From: CAYSDL01 sp964429875
GTDB taxonomy: Bacteria; Fidelibacterota; Marinisomatia; SCGC-AAA003-L08; D37C17
DNA length: 17,375 nt
Direction of reading: 5' to 3'
NCBI GenBank assembly: GCA_964429875.1
Contig: CAYSDL010000028.1
Location: forward strand, 1-17,375
Positions within the stretch are counted from its first letter, which is position 1. Each line of letters starts with the position of its first letter. Of this stretch, positions 1 to 7,312 are shown in pieces. Under the pieces are notes generated by a model. It was not told where the DNA came from, did not search any database, and was given only the letters and a program-made list of their open reading frames with translations. A program made the translations under genes and the position numbers.

Positions 1-4
1 AAAG

Positions 5-196
5 ATGCCTAAAATGAAAACAAAAAAGAGTGCTGCTAAAAGGTTTAAAAAAACTGGCAGTGGCAAAATAGTGCACCATCATAGTGGTCATAGGCACTTG
101 TCAACTAAAAAAACACCAAAACGGAAAAGGCGTCTCCGTAAGGAAACCAGTTTGAGTAAGGCAATGACTGGAAGAACAAAAAAAATGATTCAGTAA
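5..196 (+). CDS. rpmI: 50S ribosomal protein L35
   Basis: Small, highly basic protein of the large ribosomal subunit. The 63-residue product opens with the L35 signature MPKMKTKKSAAKRFK, has the G-S-G-K-I turn near residues 18-21 and a His/Arg patch (HHHSGHRH), and ends with the usual Lys/Arg-rich tail; the length matches the family (about 64). It stands directly ahead of rplT, the standard infC-rpmI-rplT order, so infC is probably just upstream outside the window. Only four bases precede the ATG, so no ribosome binding site can be judged. Identity is essentially certain. Confidence 0.97.
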   Translation: MPKMKTKKSAAKRFKKTGSGKIVHHHSGHRHLSTKKTPKRKRRLRKETSLSKAMTGRTKKMIQ

Positions 197-198
197 TG

Positions 199-205
199 AA
201 AGGAG
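199..205 (+). promoter_or_regulatory. Shine-Dalgarno site of rplT
   Basis: AAAGGAG lies six bases before the rplT ATG and just after the rpmI stop. It fixes the rplT start. It is one of only two clear Shine-Dalgarno sites in the window. Confidence 0.8.
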
Positions 206-211
206 AGAATC

Positions 212-556
212 ATGCCTAGAGCAAATAGTAGTGTACCAAGACATAGAAGGCATAGAAAAATAGTAAAACTTGCAAAAGGCTATTATGGTGCAAGAAATTC
301 TAATTTCAAAACTGCCAAAGATGCTGTAGAAAAAGGTATGCAATATGCATATAGAGATAGAAGAAATAAAAAACGAACTTTTAGAAGATTGTGGATTATT
401 AGAATTAACGCTGCTGTAAGACAACATGGTTTGTCTTATTCGAAGTTTATCAATTTATTAAAGGAAAAAGAAATCTTTATTAATAGAAAGGCTTTAGCGC
501 ATATGGCAGTTAACGATCCTGAAGGTTTTTCAAATATAGTAAAATCTTTATCTTAA
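212..556 (+). CDS. rplT: 50S ribosomal protein L20
   Basis: Large-subunit protein that binds 23S rRNA early in assembly; in several bacteria it also represses its own operon. The 114-residue product has the family hallmarks in order: an N-terminal basic arm (MPRANSSVPRHRRHRKIVK), the KGYYGARN segment near residues 23-30, YAYRDRRNKKRTFRRLWIIRINAA near 46-69, and the C-terminal globular part with GLSYSKF and NRKALAHMA. Length is normal (about 115-120). The start is supported by AAAGGAG at good spacing. It is 15 bases downstream of rpmI and 12 bases ahead of pheS. No autoregulatory RNA structure can be recognised because the leader lies outside the window. Confidence 0.97.
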   Translation: MPRANSSVPRHRRHRKIVKLAKGYYGARNSNFKTAKDAVEKGMQYAYRDRRNKKRTFRRLWIIRINAAVRQHGLSYSKFINLLKEKEIFINRKALAHMAVNDPEGFSNIVKSLS

Positions 557-568
557 CAGTAAAAATAA

Positions 569-1585
569 GTGTCTATAGAAAATAAAATAAATGAAATCAA
601 ATCAAACTTTGATTCAGACCTTCTTTTATTAGATACTAAAAAAGTAGATTATGAATCTATTTATTACAAGTATCTAGGAAGGAAGGGTTTTGTATCAGGC
701 TTATATCCCCTTTTATCAAAAATCGATCACTCAGATAAGCCTAAGATTGGAAATCAGATAAATTCTTTAAAGGAGATGATTTTATCTAAATTATCAGATT
801 ATAAAAATAGTGAAAAAAGAACAAAGAAAGATTTGTCCATAGATTTATCTCTTCCAGGAAAAAAGAATAATAATGGAAGTATCCATCCTATTACTCTTAT
901 AATAGATGAAATTAAAAATATTTTTGATAAGATTGGATTTTCTTCTGTATATGGTCCTGAAGTTGATAGTGATTATTATAATTTTGAAGCATTGAATATC
1001 CCAAAACATCACCCAGCTAGAGATATGCAGGATACTTTCTATACGACAGATTTCAACTTATTACGCACCCACACTTCTGGAAGCCAAATTCACTATATGG
1101 AAAACTCTAAGCCGCCTATAAGAGTTTTGTCTCCAGGAAGAGTCTATAGAAATGAAGATATTAGTGTAAGAAGTTATTGTTTGTTTCATCAAATTGAAGG
1201 ATTATATGTAGACAAGAATGTAAAGTTTTCTGAATTAAAAGGTACTCTAGATTATTTTGCAAAACAATTTTTTGGTCCAAAAATAAAAACTCGTTTTAGA
1301 CCTAGTTATTTTCCTTTTACTGAACCTAGTGCTGAAATGGATGTTTATTGGGGATTGAATTCTAAATCAGATTATAGAATAACTAAAGGTACAGGATGGT
1401 TAGAAATATTAGGTTGTGGTATGGTAGACCCCGAAGTTTTTAAATCTGTAAAATATGATGATGATATTGCAGGTTTTGCTTTTGGTCTGGGGATAGAAAG
1501 AATAGCTATGCTAAAATATGGAATAGATGATATTCGTTTATTATATGAAGGAGATGTTAGATTTTTAAGGCAATTTAGAAAATGA
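569..1585 (+). CDS. pheS: Phenylalanine-tRNA ligase alpha subunit
   Basis: Catalytic subunit of the cytoplasmic (alpha-beta)2 enzyme that charges tRNA-Phe using ATP. The 338-residue product has an N-terminal coiled-coil arm (about residues 1-90), then the class II synthetase core: TSGSQIHYME, motif 2 GRVYRNEDISVRSYCLFHQ, the FTEPSAEMDVYWG block and motif 3 GFAFGLGIERIAMLKYGIDD. The motif-2 wording and the FGPKIKTRFRPSYFPF stretch resemble FCB-group enzymes. The start must be GTG: an in-frame TAA lies immediately before it and the next in-frame ATG is about 70 residues inside. No Shine-Dalgarno site is visible. The stop overlaps the pheT start by four bases (ATGA), implying translational coupling of the two subunits. 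Confidence 0.96.
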   Translation: MSIENKINEIKSNFDSDLLLLDTKKVDYESIYYKYLGRKGFVSGLYPLLSKIDHSDKPKIGNQINSLKEMILSKLSDYKNSEKRTKKDLSIDLSLPGKKNNNGSIHPITLIIDEIKNIFDKIGFSSVYGPEVDSDYYNFEALNIPKHHPARDMQDTFYTTDFNLLRTHTSGSQIHYMENSKPPIRVLSPGRVYRNEDISVRSYCLFHQIEGLYVDKNVKFSELKGTLDYFAKQFFGPKIKTRFRPSYFPFTEPSAEMDVYWGLNSKSDYRITKGTGWLEILGCGMVDPEVFKSVKYDDDIAGFAFGLGIERIAMLKYGIDDIRLLYEGDVRFLRQFRK

Positions 1586-3942
1586 AAATTTCAAGAAATT
1601 GGTTAAATGATTATGTAGTATCAAGTTGTTCAGATATTGAGCTAGTAGATTCTTTTACTCAATTGGGTCTTGAATGTACGGTTGAACCAATTATTTATGA
1701 ATTTAATAATGTCGTCGTTGGAAATGTATTAAGTTGCATTAAGCATCCTGATGCAGATAGGTTAAAAGTATGTAAAATTGATGTAGGAGATGAAATTTTA
1801 GATATTGTTTGTGGTGCTCCAAATATTAAAAATAATATTAAAGTTCCTGTTGCAAAAATAGGTGCTATTATTAATTCGTTTAAAATAAAAAAAACTAAAA
1901 TTAGAAATATTGAATCAAACGGTATGGTTTGCTCAGGAAAAGAACTTTCTTTAAATGATGATCATGAAGGAATTATGATTCTTGAGGATAGTTTGAAAAT
2001 TGGTGAAAATTTAAAAAATGCATTATCTTTATCAGATGATAGTATTTTTGATTTTGATTTAACGCCAAACAGGGGGGATTGTTTTAGTCATTTAGGTGTA
2101 GCACGTGAATTAGCAATAATAGAAAATAAAAAAATAAAACTATTAAAGCCAAAATTTTTAGTTTCCAATTTCAAAACTTCTGATTTAATAAAAATTAATG
2201 TTAAAAATTCTGGGATATGTAAAAGATATGCCTGTAGAATTATTAAAAATATTAAGGTCTCTGAAAGTCCTTCTTGGTTAAAGAATAGGTTAAATAAAAT
2301 TGGACATCCAAGCATAAACAATATTGTAGATTTATCAAATTATATAATGTTTGACTTAGGTCAGCCATTACATATTTTTGACTATGACAAAATAAATGGA
2401 AAAAAAATTAATGTAAGATTGGCAAAAAATAAAGAAAAGATTTTATGCTTAAATAATGAGTCAAAAATTTTAACAAAAGAAGATATAGTTATTGCAGATT
2501 CTAAAGGTCCTATAGCAATAGCTGGCATAATTGGGAGTCTTGATAGTCAAGTTGATGCAAATACAAAGAATATACTTATAGAAAGTGCTGTATTTGATGA
2601 AATTTCAATTAGAAGATCATCTAAAAAACATGCTTACTCAAAAGAAGCATCTAAAAGGTTTGAAAGAGGAATTGATAAAGATAATGTTGTAAATGTACTA
2701 GATAAATATTCAGAGAATCTTTTAAAAATTACTGAAGGAGAAATATCTAAAGATTATATTAATTTTGTTTTAGATGAAAATAAATCTAATAGTATAAAAT
2801 TTCATTTAGAAAAATGTAATAAATTTTTAGGAATTAATTTAGATTCAAAAATGTATAAAAATATTTTTTCAAATCTTTCAATAGAGTATTCATTTGATAA
2901 TAAAATATTTCTATGCGAAATTCCATCTTATAGAAATGATATAACGCGGGATGTAGATTTATATGAAGAGGTAGCAAGAGTTCTTGGTTATGATAATATT
3001 CCCTCTGATAATTCATTTAAGATATCTAATGATTGTTTTATTGAAGATGAATTGTTATTGGAAAATAATATAAGAAGTATTTTATCATACAATGGTTTTA
3101 ATGAACATATGTCAAATAGTTTGTTTTCAGAAGTTGATATTAATTTAAATTCTAATAAAAAAGCAATTGAGCTTATGAATCCTCTTAATCAAGATATGAA
3201 ATATTTAAGGAATGATTTACTTCCTGGGTTATTAAAAGCAATTTCTTATAATGAAAAGAGAAATACAGAATTTTTAAAAATTTATGAAATTGGTTCTGTA
3301 AATCATTTTAACTCAAATTTATATAATAAATCTAAAGAATGCAGAGCTTTAGGAATAATCTGGACAAATAATTCAACTTCACATTGGAAATACCCTTTGA
3401 ATAATGATATATATACGATTAAAGGTGAGCTTAATAATTTATTTAATAGTTTAAATTTTAAATCAATTCAATTTATTCAAAATGATAAAGATAACGAATT
3501 ATTAGATGTTAAAATAAATAATAAAAATATTGGCTATGTGTGTAAATTAAATACTGAAGTATTGAAAATATATAAAATTAAAAACTCTGTTTTTTATTGC
3601 AATCTATCTTGTGATATTATTAACCAAATTAAATCAAATAAAATCAAGTATAGTCCTATAAGTAGTTATCCATCAATTGTTAGAGATATTTCAATATCTA
3701 TTAATAAAGATGTTAAAAATCATGACGTCATAAATCAGATTAAAATTAATGGTGGTAAATACCTAAGAGATGTGACGTTATTTGATTATTATATAAAAAA
3801 TGATGATGATAATAAAAAATCATTAGCATATTCTCTCCATTTCTGTTCAAATAAATTCACTCTTAAAGATGATGATATCGATCCTATAATAGATAAAGTA
3901 TTATTATCATTAAAAAATAAATTGAATGCTAAGCAAAGATAA
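1582..3942 (+). CDS. pheT: Phenylalanine-tRNA ligase beta subunit
   Basis: Second subunit of PheRS, carrying tRNA-binding and editing domains. The 786-residue product (usual about 790-800) shows the full bacterial order: an N-terminal piece and OB-fold tRNA-binding domain (about 39-150, with HPDADRLKVCKIDVG and VCGAPNI), the TPNRGDCFSHLGVARE segment (about 160), the B3/B4 editing region (about 210-370, with GQPLHIFDYDKI and EASKRFERGID), a B5 domain ending in VDLYEEVARVLGYDNIP (about 455-475), the catalytic-like core (LMNPLNQDMKYLRNDLLPGLL), and a C-terminal ferredoxin-fold anticodon-binding domain (from about 693, YPSIVRDISI). It starts inside the pheS stop. It looks intact despite very high Asn/Lys/Ile content. 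Confidence 0.96.
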   Translation: MKISRNWLNDYVVSSCSDIELVDSFTQLGLECTVEPIIYEFNNVVVGNVLSCIKHPDADRLKVCKIDVGDEILDIVCGAPNIKNNIKVPVAKIGAIINSFKIKKTKIRNIESNGMVCSGKELSLNDDHEGIMILEDSLKIGENLKNALSLSDDSIFDFDLTPNRGDCFSHLGVARELAIIENKKIKLLKPKFLVSNFKTSDLIKINVKNSGICKRYACRIIKNIKVSESPSWLKNRLNKIGHPSINNIVDLSNYIMFDLGQPLHIFDYDKINGKKINVRLAKNKEKILCLNNESKILTKEDIVIADSKGPIAIAGIIGSLDSQVDANTKNILIESAVFDEISIRRSSKKHAYSKEASKRFERGIDKDNVVNVLDKYSENLLKITEGEISKDYINFVLDENKSNSIKFHLEKCNKFLGINLDSKMYKNIFSNLSIEYSFDNKIFLCEIPSYRNDITRDVDLYEEVARVLGYDNIPSDNSFKISNDCFIEDELLLENNIRSILSYNGFNEHMSNSLFSEVDINLNSNKKAIELMNPLNQDMKYLRNDLLPGLLKAISYNEKRNTEFLKIYEIGSVNHFNSNLYNKSKECRALGIIWTNNSTSHWKYPLNNDIYTIKGELNNLFNSLNFKSIQFIQNDKDNELLDVKINNKNIGYVCKLNTEVLKIYKIKNSVFYCNLSCDIINQIKSNKIKYSPISSYPSIVRDISISINKDVKNHDVINQIKINGGKYLRDVTLFDYYIKNDDDNKKSLAYSLHFCSNKFTLKDDDIDPIIDKVLLSLKNKLNAKQR

Positions 3943-3946
3943 GGAG
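3941..3946 (+). promoter_or_regulatory. Shine-Dalgarno site of zapA
   Basis: AAGGAG overlaps the pheT TAA stop and sits five bases before the zapA ATG, fixing that start and suggesting reinitiation by ribosomes finishing pheT. Confidence 0.75.
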
Positions 3947-3951
3947 CATTT

Positions 3952-4260
3952 ATGAGTAAAAATAAAATAAAAGTAATTAAGGTTAATATTCTTGGTCAAG
4001 ATTATTTTGTTAGAAGTTCAGCAAAAGCTAATTATTTCAAAGAAATTTCTAACTTTGTAAATGAAAAAATGGATGAAGTCGTCCAGAATGGTATTGATCC
4101 AAATACGCAACAATTGAAAATAGCTGTTCTAGCATGCATGAATATTGCAGATGAATTCTTCTCATATAAAAATAATAATAATGAATTAATTAGTCAAATT
4201 GAATCTAAATCTGCATCGATAATTGAATATATTGATGAAAATTTAAACTCTGAAGATTAA
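3952..4260 (+). CDS. zapA: Cell division protein ZapA
   Basis: Small cytoplasmic protein that bundles FtsZ filaments at the division ring. The 102-residue product has the ZapA layout: an N-terminal beta-rich head with KVNILGQDYFVRSS (about residues 10-23), then FKEISNFVNEKMDEV, and a C-terminal helical coiled coil starting near LKIAVLACMNIADEFF (about 56-71) that would dimerise. Length and pattern fit the family, although individual residues are poorly conserved. In many bacteria zapA directly follows pheT, and here it begins nine bases after the pheT stop, which strengthens the call. folD starts one base after its stop. Confidence 0.88.
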   Translation: MSKNKIKVIKVNILGQDYFVRSSAKANYFKEISNFVNEKMDEVVQNGIDPNTQQLKIAVLACMNIADEFFSYKNNNNELISQIESKSASIIEYIDENLNSED

Positions 4261-4261
4261 T

Positions 4262-5140
4262 ATGTCTTCACAAATACTTTATGGAAAGCCTGTATCTGAC
4301 CAAATAAAAAATGATCTTAAAAAAAGAATTCATAATCTTAATAAAAAAGGCGTTATTCCAAAATTGTCTGCTATATTAGTCGGCAATGATCCCGCTTCAA
4401 AAATTTATGTAAATTCAAAACATAGAACTTTTTTAAAATCTGGATGTCAAAGTGAAATTCATGAAATAACTAAAAATTCAAAAGAAGAAGATATATGTAG
4501 CTTGATTAAAAAACTAAACAATGATAATACTGTACATGGTATTCTCCTGCAATTGCCGCTACCTGATCATTTAAATTCTAAAAAAATATTAGATTATATT
4601 TCTCCTTATAAAGATGTAGATGGTTTTCACCCTGTTAACTTAGGCAATCTAATGCAAGGGAAGCCTAAATTTATCCCTTGCACTCCACGTGGTTGTTTGA
4701 AAATCTTAGAATACTATAATATTCCAGTCGAATCTAAACATGTTGTTATAGTTGGTAGAAGTAATATAGTAGGAAAGCCTTTAATGGCATTGTTAAGTCA
4801 AAAATTCAAAACTGGAAATGCAACAGTAACTATCTGTCACACTGGAACCAAAGATATTAAACATCATACAAAACAAGCTGATATTTTAATTGCAGCTATA
4901 GGTGTTCCAGAATTTATTAAAAAAGATATGGTTAAAGATAATGTAGTTATTGTTGATGTAGGTATTAATAGGATAAATGATGATTCTAACAAAGGTTATT
5001 ACTTAGTTGGTGATGTTGACTATAAAAATGTTATAAATAAATCATCAGCTATAACTCCTGTGCCAGGAGGCGTTGGTCCAATGACAATTTCTATTCTTCT
5101 AAGTAATACTGTCTTGGCTGCAGAATTACAGTCTAAATAA
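4262..5140 (+). CDS. folD: Bifunctional methylene-THF dehydrogenase/cyclohydrolase FolD
   Basis: Cytoplasmic one-carbon enzyme converting 5,10-methylene-THF to 10-formyl-THF through NADP-dependent oxidation and hydrolysis. The 292-residue product has the usual length. Visible motifs: the ILVGNDPASKIYVNSK block with Tyr49 and the catalytic Lys53, GILLQLPLP (about 95-103), DVDGFHPVNLGNLMQGKP, PCTPRGCLKIL, the Rossmann segment VVIVGRSNIVGKPLMALL (about 161-178) and the C-terminal PVPGGVGPMTISILLSNT. The ATG lies one base after the zapA stop, so it is probably the last conserved housekeeping gene of the same operon. No Shine-Dalgarno site is seen. Confidence 0.96.
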   Translation: MSSQILYGKPVSDQIKNDLKKRIHNLNKKGVIPKLSAILVGNDPASKIYVNSKHRTFLKSGCQSEIHEITKNSKEEDICSLIKKLNNDNTVHGILLQLPLPDHLNSKKILDYISPYKDVDGFHPVNLGNLMQGKPKFIPCTPRGCLKILEYYNIPVESKHVVIVGRSNIVGKPLMALLSQKFKTGNATVTICHTGTKDIKHHTKQADILIAAIGVPEFIKKDMVKDNVVIVDVGINRINDDSNKGYYLVGDVDYKNVINKSSAITPVPGGVGPMTISILLSNTVLAAELQSK

Positions 5141-5169
5141 TAATTATTAATTAAAAATATTAAGAAAAT

Positions 5170-5337
5170 ATGAATAAAAATACTGTTATATCATTAATAA
5201 TTATCTTTGTTGGTAGTATGATTGGAAGTTGGATTTTAGGAATAGAAGGTATAAAGGGATTTGGTGTTGCAGTAATAATTGCAATCGGTGCAACTATAGG
5301 TTTTTATGATACTGACATAGAAGAAAAAGAAAAATAA
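5170..5337 (+). CDS. Small two-helix membrane protein, possibly GlsB/YeaQ-like
   Basis: The predicted product is 55 residues, beginning MNKNTVISLIIIFVGSMIGS and ending in the charged tail DIEEKEK. Two hydrophobic segments are visible (about residues 6-24 and 31-46), joined by a short Gly-rich turn (GIEGIKG) and carrying small-residue spacing (GSMIGSWILGI; IAIGATIGF). This layout resembles the GlsB/YeaQ/YmgE (transglycosylase-associated) miniproteins, a name that does not establish function. It follows folD by 29 bases on the same strand and ends just before the convergent methyltransferase gene. Coding status rests on an ATG start, the clean hydrophobic pattern and the charged tail; family assignment is tentative. 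Confidence 0.6.
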   Translation: MNKNTVISLIIIFVGSMIGSWILGIEGIKGFGVAVIIAIGATIGFYDTDIEEKEK

Positions 5338-5352
5338 ATACTTAGTCGATTT

Positions 5353-5376
5353 CGCTTCTAATACTGTCAAGAAGTG
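5353..5376 (+). terminator. Weak candidate hairpin between convergent genes
   Basis: CGCTTCT (5353-5359) can pair with AGAAGTG (5370-5376), giving seven pairs including one G-U around a ten-base loop, followed by an AT-rich run with few consecutive Ts. The position, between the plus-strand miniprotein stop and the minus-strand methyltransferase stop, suits a terminator. The stem is short and the T tract poor, so this is only a candidate. Confidence 0.22.
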
Positions 5377-5383
5377 TTAATAA

Positions 5384-6922
5384 TTATTTCAAGTAGTTGA
5401 TACTTACAGTAGGCCTTTCATTATTAGGAAATAGTATACAATTTTGATTTTCAATAGTGATATTAGATTTTTTTAAACAATTTAAAAATACTGAGTGCTC
5501 AATTAAATACTGATCAGAGTATCCATGTGTTGTATCGTAAGCAGGTGCCAAGGTATCATTTAAAAATTTCTTTGCTAATTCTGGATCTATTGTATGTAAT
5601 TCTAATAGTATTAATCCATGTTTTTTTATAAAAGGAGACCATTTTTTAAAATGTTCAATTAAATTATTTATTAATTGTTCCTTCGAAATAATTTTTCCTT
5701 TATAGCAAAAAGATCCTGACGTGTTGATGTTTTTATGTGATATTTTTTTTGGAACTTCAAAAATTCGATTATGGTCTAAAAAAGTTCTAGTATTTAAAAA
5801 ATCAATTAGATTATAATTAAATTCTTTCTTTAATAAGTTATTTATTTCCAAAGGATTTCCAATATTTCCATTAATTATAACATTATTTATATTAGATTTA
5901 TTTAATCTTTTTCTTGATATAATTCTAGCAGCTTTATTTATATCTGTTCCAACCAAAATTAATGGGTGAGTGTCTAAATATTTTTTTCTAGCTGTCTTAT
6001 TTATTATAACATGATATGCATGTTCTAAAAAAGTTCCATCTCCACATCCTATATCTATAATACCAATAGGTTGATCAATAATTTTTTGGTTGAATGTTTC
6101 TTTAAATAAATTGTCAATCTTTTTGAAATATGTTTTATGTGCACCGCCGCTTCCCCAAACATTCATACTACGATTTATATGCAACTCATGATTGTTATGA
6201 TCTCTATCCCAAATGAATTCACAATCACCAATAAGTAAATCATTTGCTCTATTTAACATAGGTAAATATGATGAGGTGACACCATATGCAGACATTCTAT
6301 CTAAAAAGAACTTTCCTTTTTCAGTTATCTTGTTATTTTTTGAAGAAGTTATTTGAAAATGATTAAATAATTTAATAATGCAATTTTCCATATTCTCATG
6401 TAAATCGATGAAATTAATTCTTCCATTTGGGTCAATAGTTAATTTTTTATAAAATCCTAGGTTTGATAATAAAGGTCCTATTAAAATACCATTAAAAAAT
6501 AGGTTTTTATTATCTGTTCTTTTTAATAGTTCAATACTTTTCTCAACAGTTTTATAATAATTATCTATATCAATATTTGATAGGTTGTTAAAATTTATAT
6601 GAAAATAATTTATCTTTGAAATTTGTTCTATCTCATTTTTATATGTCATTATTTCGTTAAGTTTATAATTTATCGTATAAATGTTGTCGAGTTCACTTTG
6701 TTTATCTTGAAAATCTATTAAGCCCATCGAACGTAAAAGTCTTAAAGTTACATTGAAATATCCTTCATTAATTTTTTTATCATTAGATATGTCCCGAATA
6801 TTAAAAGAACCTTTTCCTATCATTATATCTATTAAATTTGTTTTTACTAAAGCATTAAGAGCAGTAATTAAAACAATACCATTTATATGATAAAATAATT
6901 CTTTTTTGAATGTTTTATTCAT
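5384..6922 (-). CDS. SAM-dependent methyltransferase with N-terminal winged-helix modules
   Basis: Probable class I methyltransferase; substrate unknown. With the preferred start the product has 512 residues. The first ~90 residues (HINGIVLITALNALVKTNLIDIMIG through LRLLRSMGLIDF) look like the winged-helix dimerisation module of O-methyltransferases, and a second similar stretch (KITEKGKFFLDRMSAYGV, about 198-215) appears before the catalytic domain. SAM-binding motif I is IDIGCGDG (about 289-296), and GTDIN follows with its acidic residue at Asp327. Later blocks LNTRTFLDHNRIFE, LILLELHTIDPEL and YDTTHGYSDQYLIE look conserved; from memory they recall methyltransferase domains in polyketide synthase loading modules, unverified. 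The ATG at 6922 is chosen because it overlaps the upstream gene's stop by eight bases and fits the expected N-terminus; ATG 6934 and a TTG at 6949 are in-frame alternatives. Confidence 0.8.
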   Translation of the reverse strand: MNKTFKKELFYHINGIVLITALNALVKTNLIDIMIGKGSFNIRDISNDKKINEGYFNVTLRLLRSMGLIDFQDKQSELDNIYTINYKLNEIMTYKNEIEQISKINYFHINFNNLSNIDIDNYYKTVEKSIELLKRTDNKNLFFNGILIGPLLSNLGFYKKLTIDPNGRINFIDLHENMENCIIKLFNHFQITSSKNNKITEKGKFFLDRMSAYGVTSSYLPMLNRANDLLIGDCEFIWDRDHNNHELHINRSMNVWGSGGAHKTYFKKIDNLFKETFNQKIIDQPIGIIDIGCGDGTFLEHAYHVIINKTARKKYLDTHPLILVGTDINKAARIISRKRLNKSNINNVIINGNIGNPLEINNLLKKEFNYNLIDFLNTRTFLDHNRIFEVPKKISHKNINTSGSFCYKGKIISKEQLINNLIEHFKKWSPFIKKHGLILLELHTIDPELAKKFLNDTLAPAYDTTHGYSDQYLIEHSVFLNCLKKSNITIENQNCILFPNNERPTVSINYLK

Positions 6923-7226
6923 CGATGACTTCATACTCAGGATTTTCAATTTTTCTAGATTTTTTGTTCTTTGTTATTTTATAGCCATATTTTTTTTCAG
7001 CAGATTCACCTCCTAAAGCAAAGATCCATGAGAAAATTACTAAAAAGGGATTAGTCCCTGAATAAAAAATAGTAGCCAAAATTGCTATTGTGATTCTTGG
7101 TAAAAATAACCACCCTAACCAAAATAATATAGTCCCGGGGATATTACAAAATAGTAATGAAAACCTAGGAAAGAGAGCTAGACCTAAAGCATAAAAAATA
7201 CTATTATTTAACCAAAAATTTTCCAT
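6915..7226 (-). CDS. Small conserved-looking membrane protein
   Basis: The 103-residue product has hydrophobic segments at roughly 8-25, 28-45 and 45-70 with repeated Pro-Arg turns (LALFPRFSLL and WLFLPRITIAILATIFY), then the phrase NPFLVIFSWIFALGGESAEKK and a charged cytoplasmic-looking tail to residue 103. The duplicated PR(F/I) pattern and GGESAEKK ending remind me of short membrane proteins annotated only as hypothetical in many bacteria; I know no function. It is the first gene of a two-gene minus-strand unit: its stop overlaps the start of the methyltransferase, so the two are probably co-translated. The ATG at 7226 has no Shine-Dalgarno site. Confidence 0.75.
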   Translation of the reverse strand: MENFWLNNSIFYALGLALFPRFSLLFCNIPGTILFWLGWLFLPRITIAILATIFYSGTNPFLVIFSWIFALGGESAEKKYGYKITKNKKSRKIENPEYEVIDE

Positions 7227-7312
7227 TCTAGGGAGCTAATTTACTTTTAAAAAAAATAAAATAATATGTATTTAATGTATTCTTTAATATTAATTAAATT
7301 TAATCATAGAAT
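7227..7312. promoter_or_regulatory. Divergent intergenic region
   Basis: These 86 bases separate the minus-strand membrane protein gene from hisC, so promoters for both directions are expected here. The sequence is almost pure A/T, and no -35/-10 pair or operator can be picked out with confidence. The call rests on gene orientation only. Confidence 0.35.

Noticed and set aside
101..427. Antisense open frame across rpmI/rplT
   Set aside because: It lies opposite two certain ribosomal protein genes and has a biased, Ser/Phe-rich shadow composition. The same reasoning removes antisense frames at 2088-2321, 2834-3016, 8684-9010, 10887-11114 and 16228-16485.
5141..5169. AT palindrome AATAATTATT after folD as a terminator
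   Set aside because: It is a short all-A/T palindrome with no G-C pairs; expected by chance at this base composition.
6923..6949. Longer methyltransferase starting at TTG 6949
   Set aside because: It requires a TTG start and a 35-base overlap with the upstream gene, and adds residues before the expected N-terminus; ATG 6922 gives a typical 8-base overlap.
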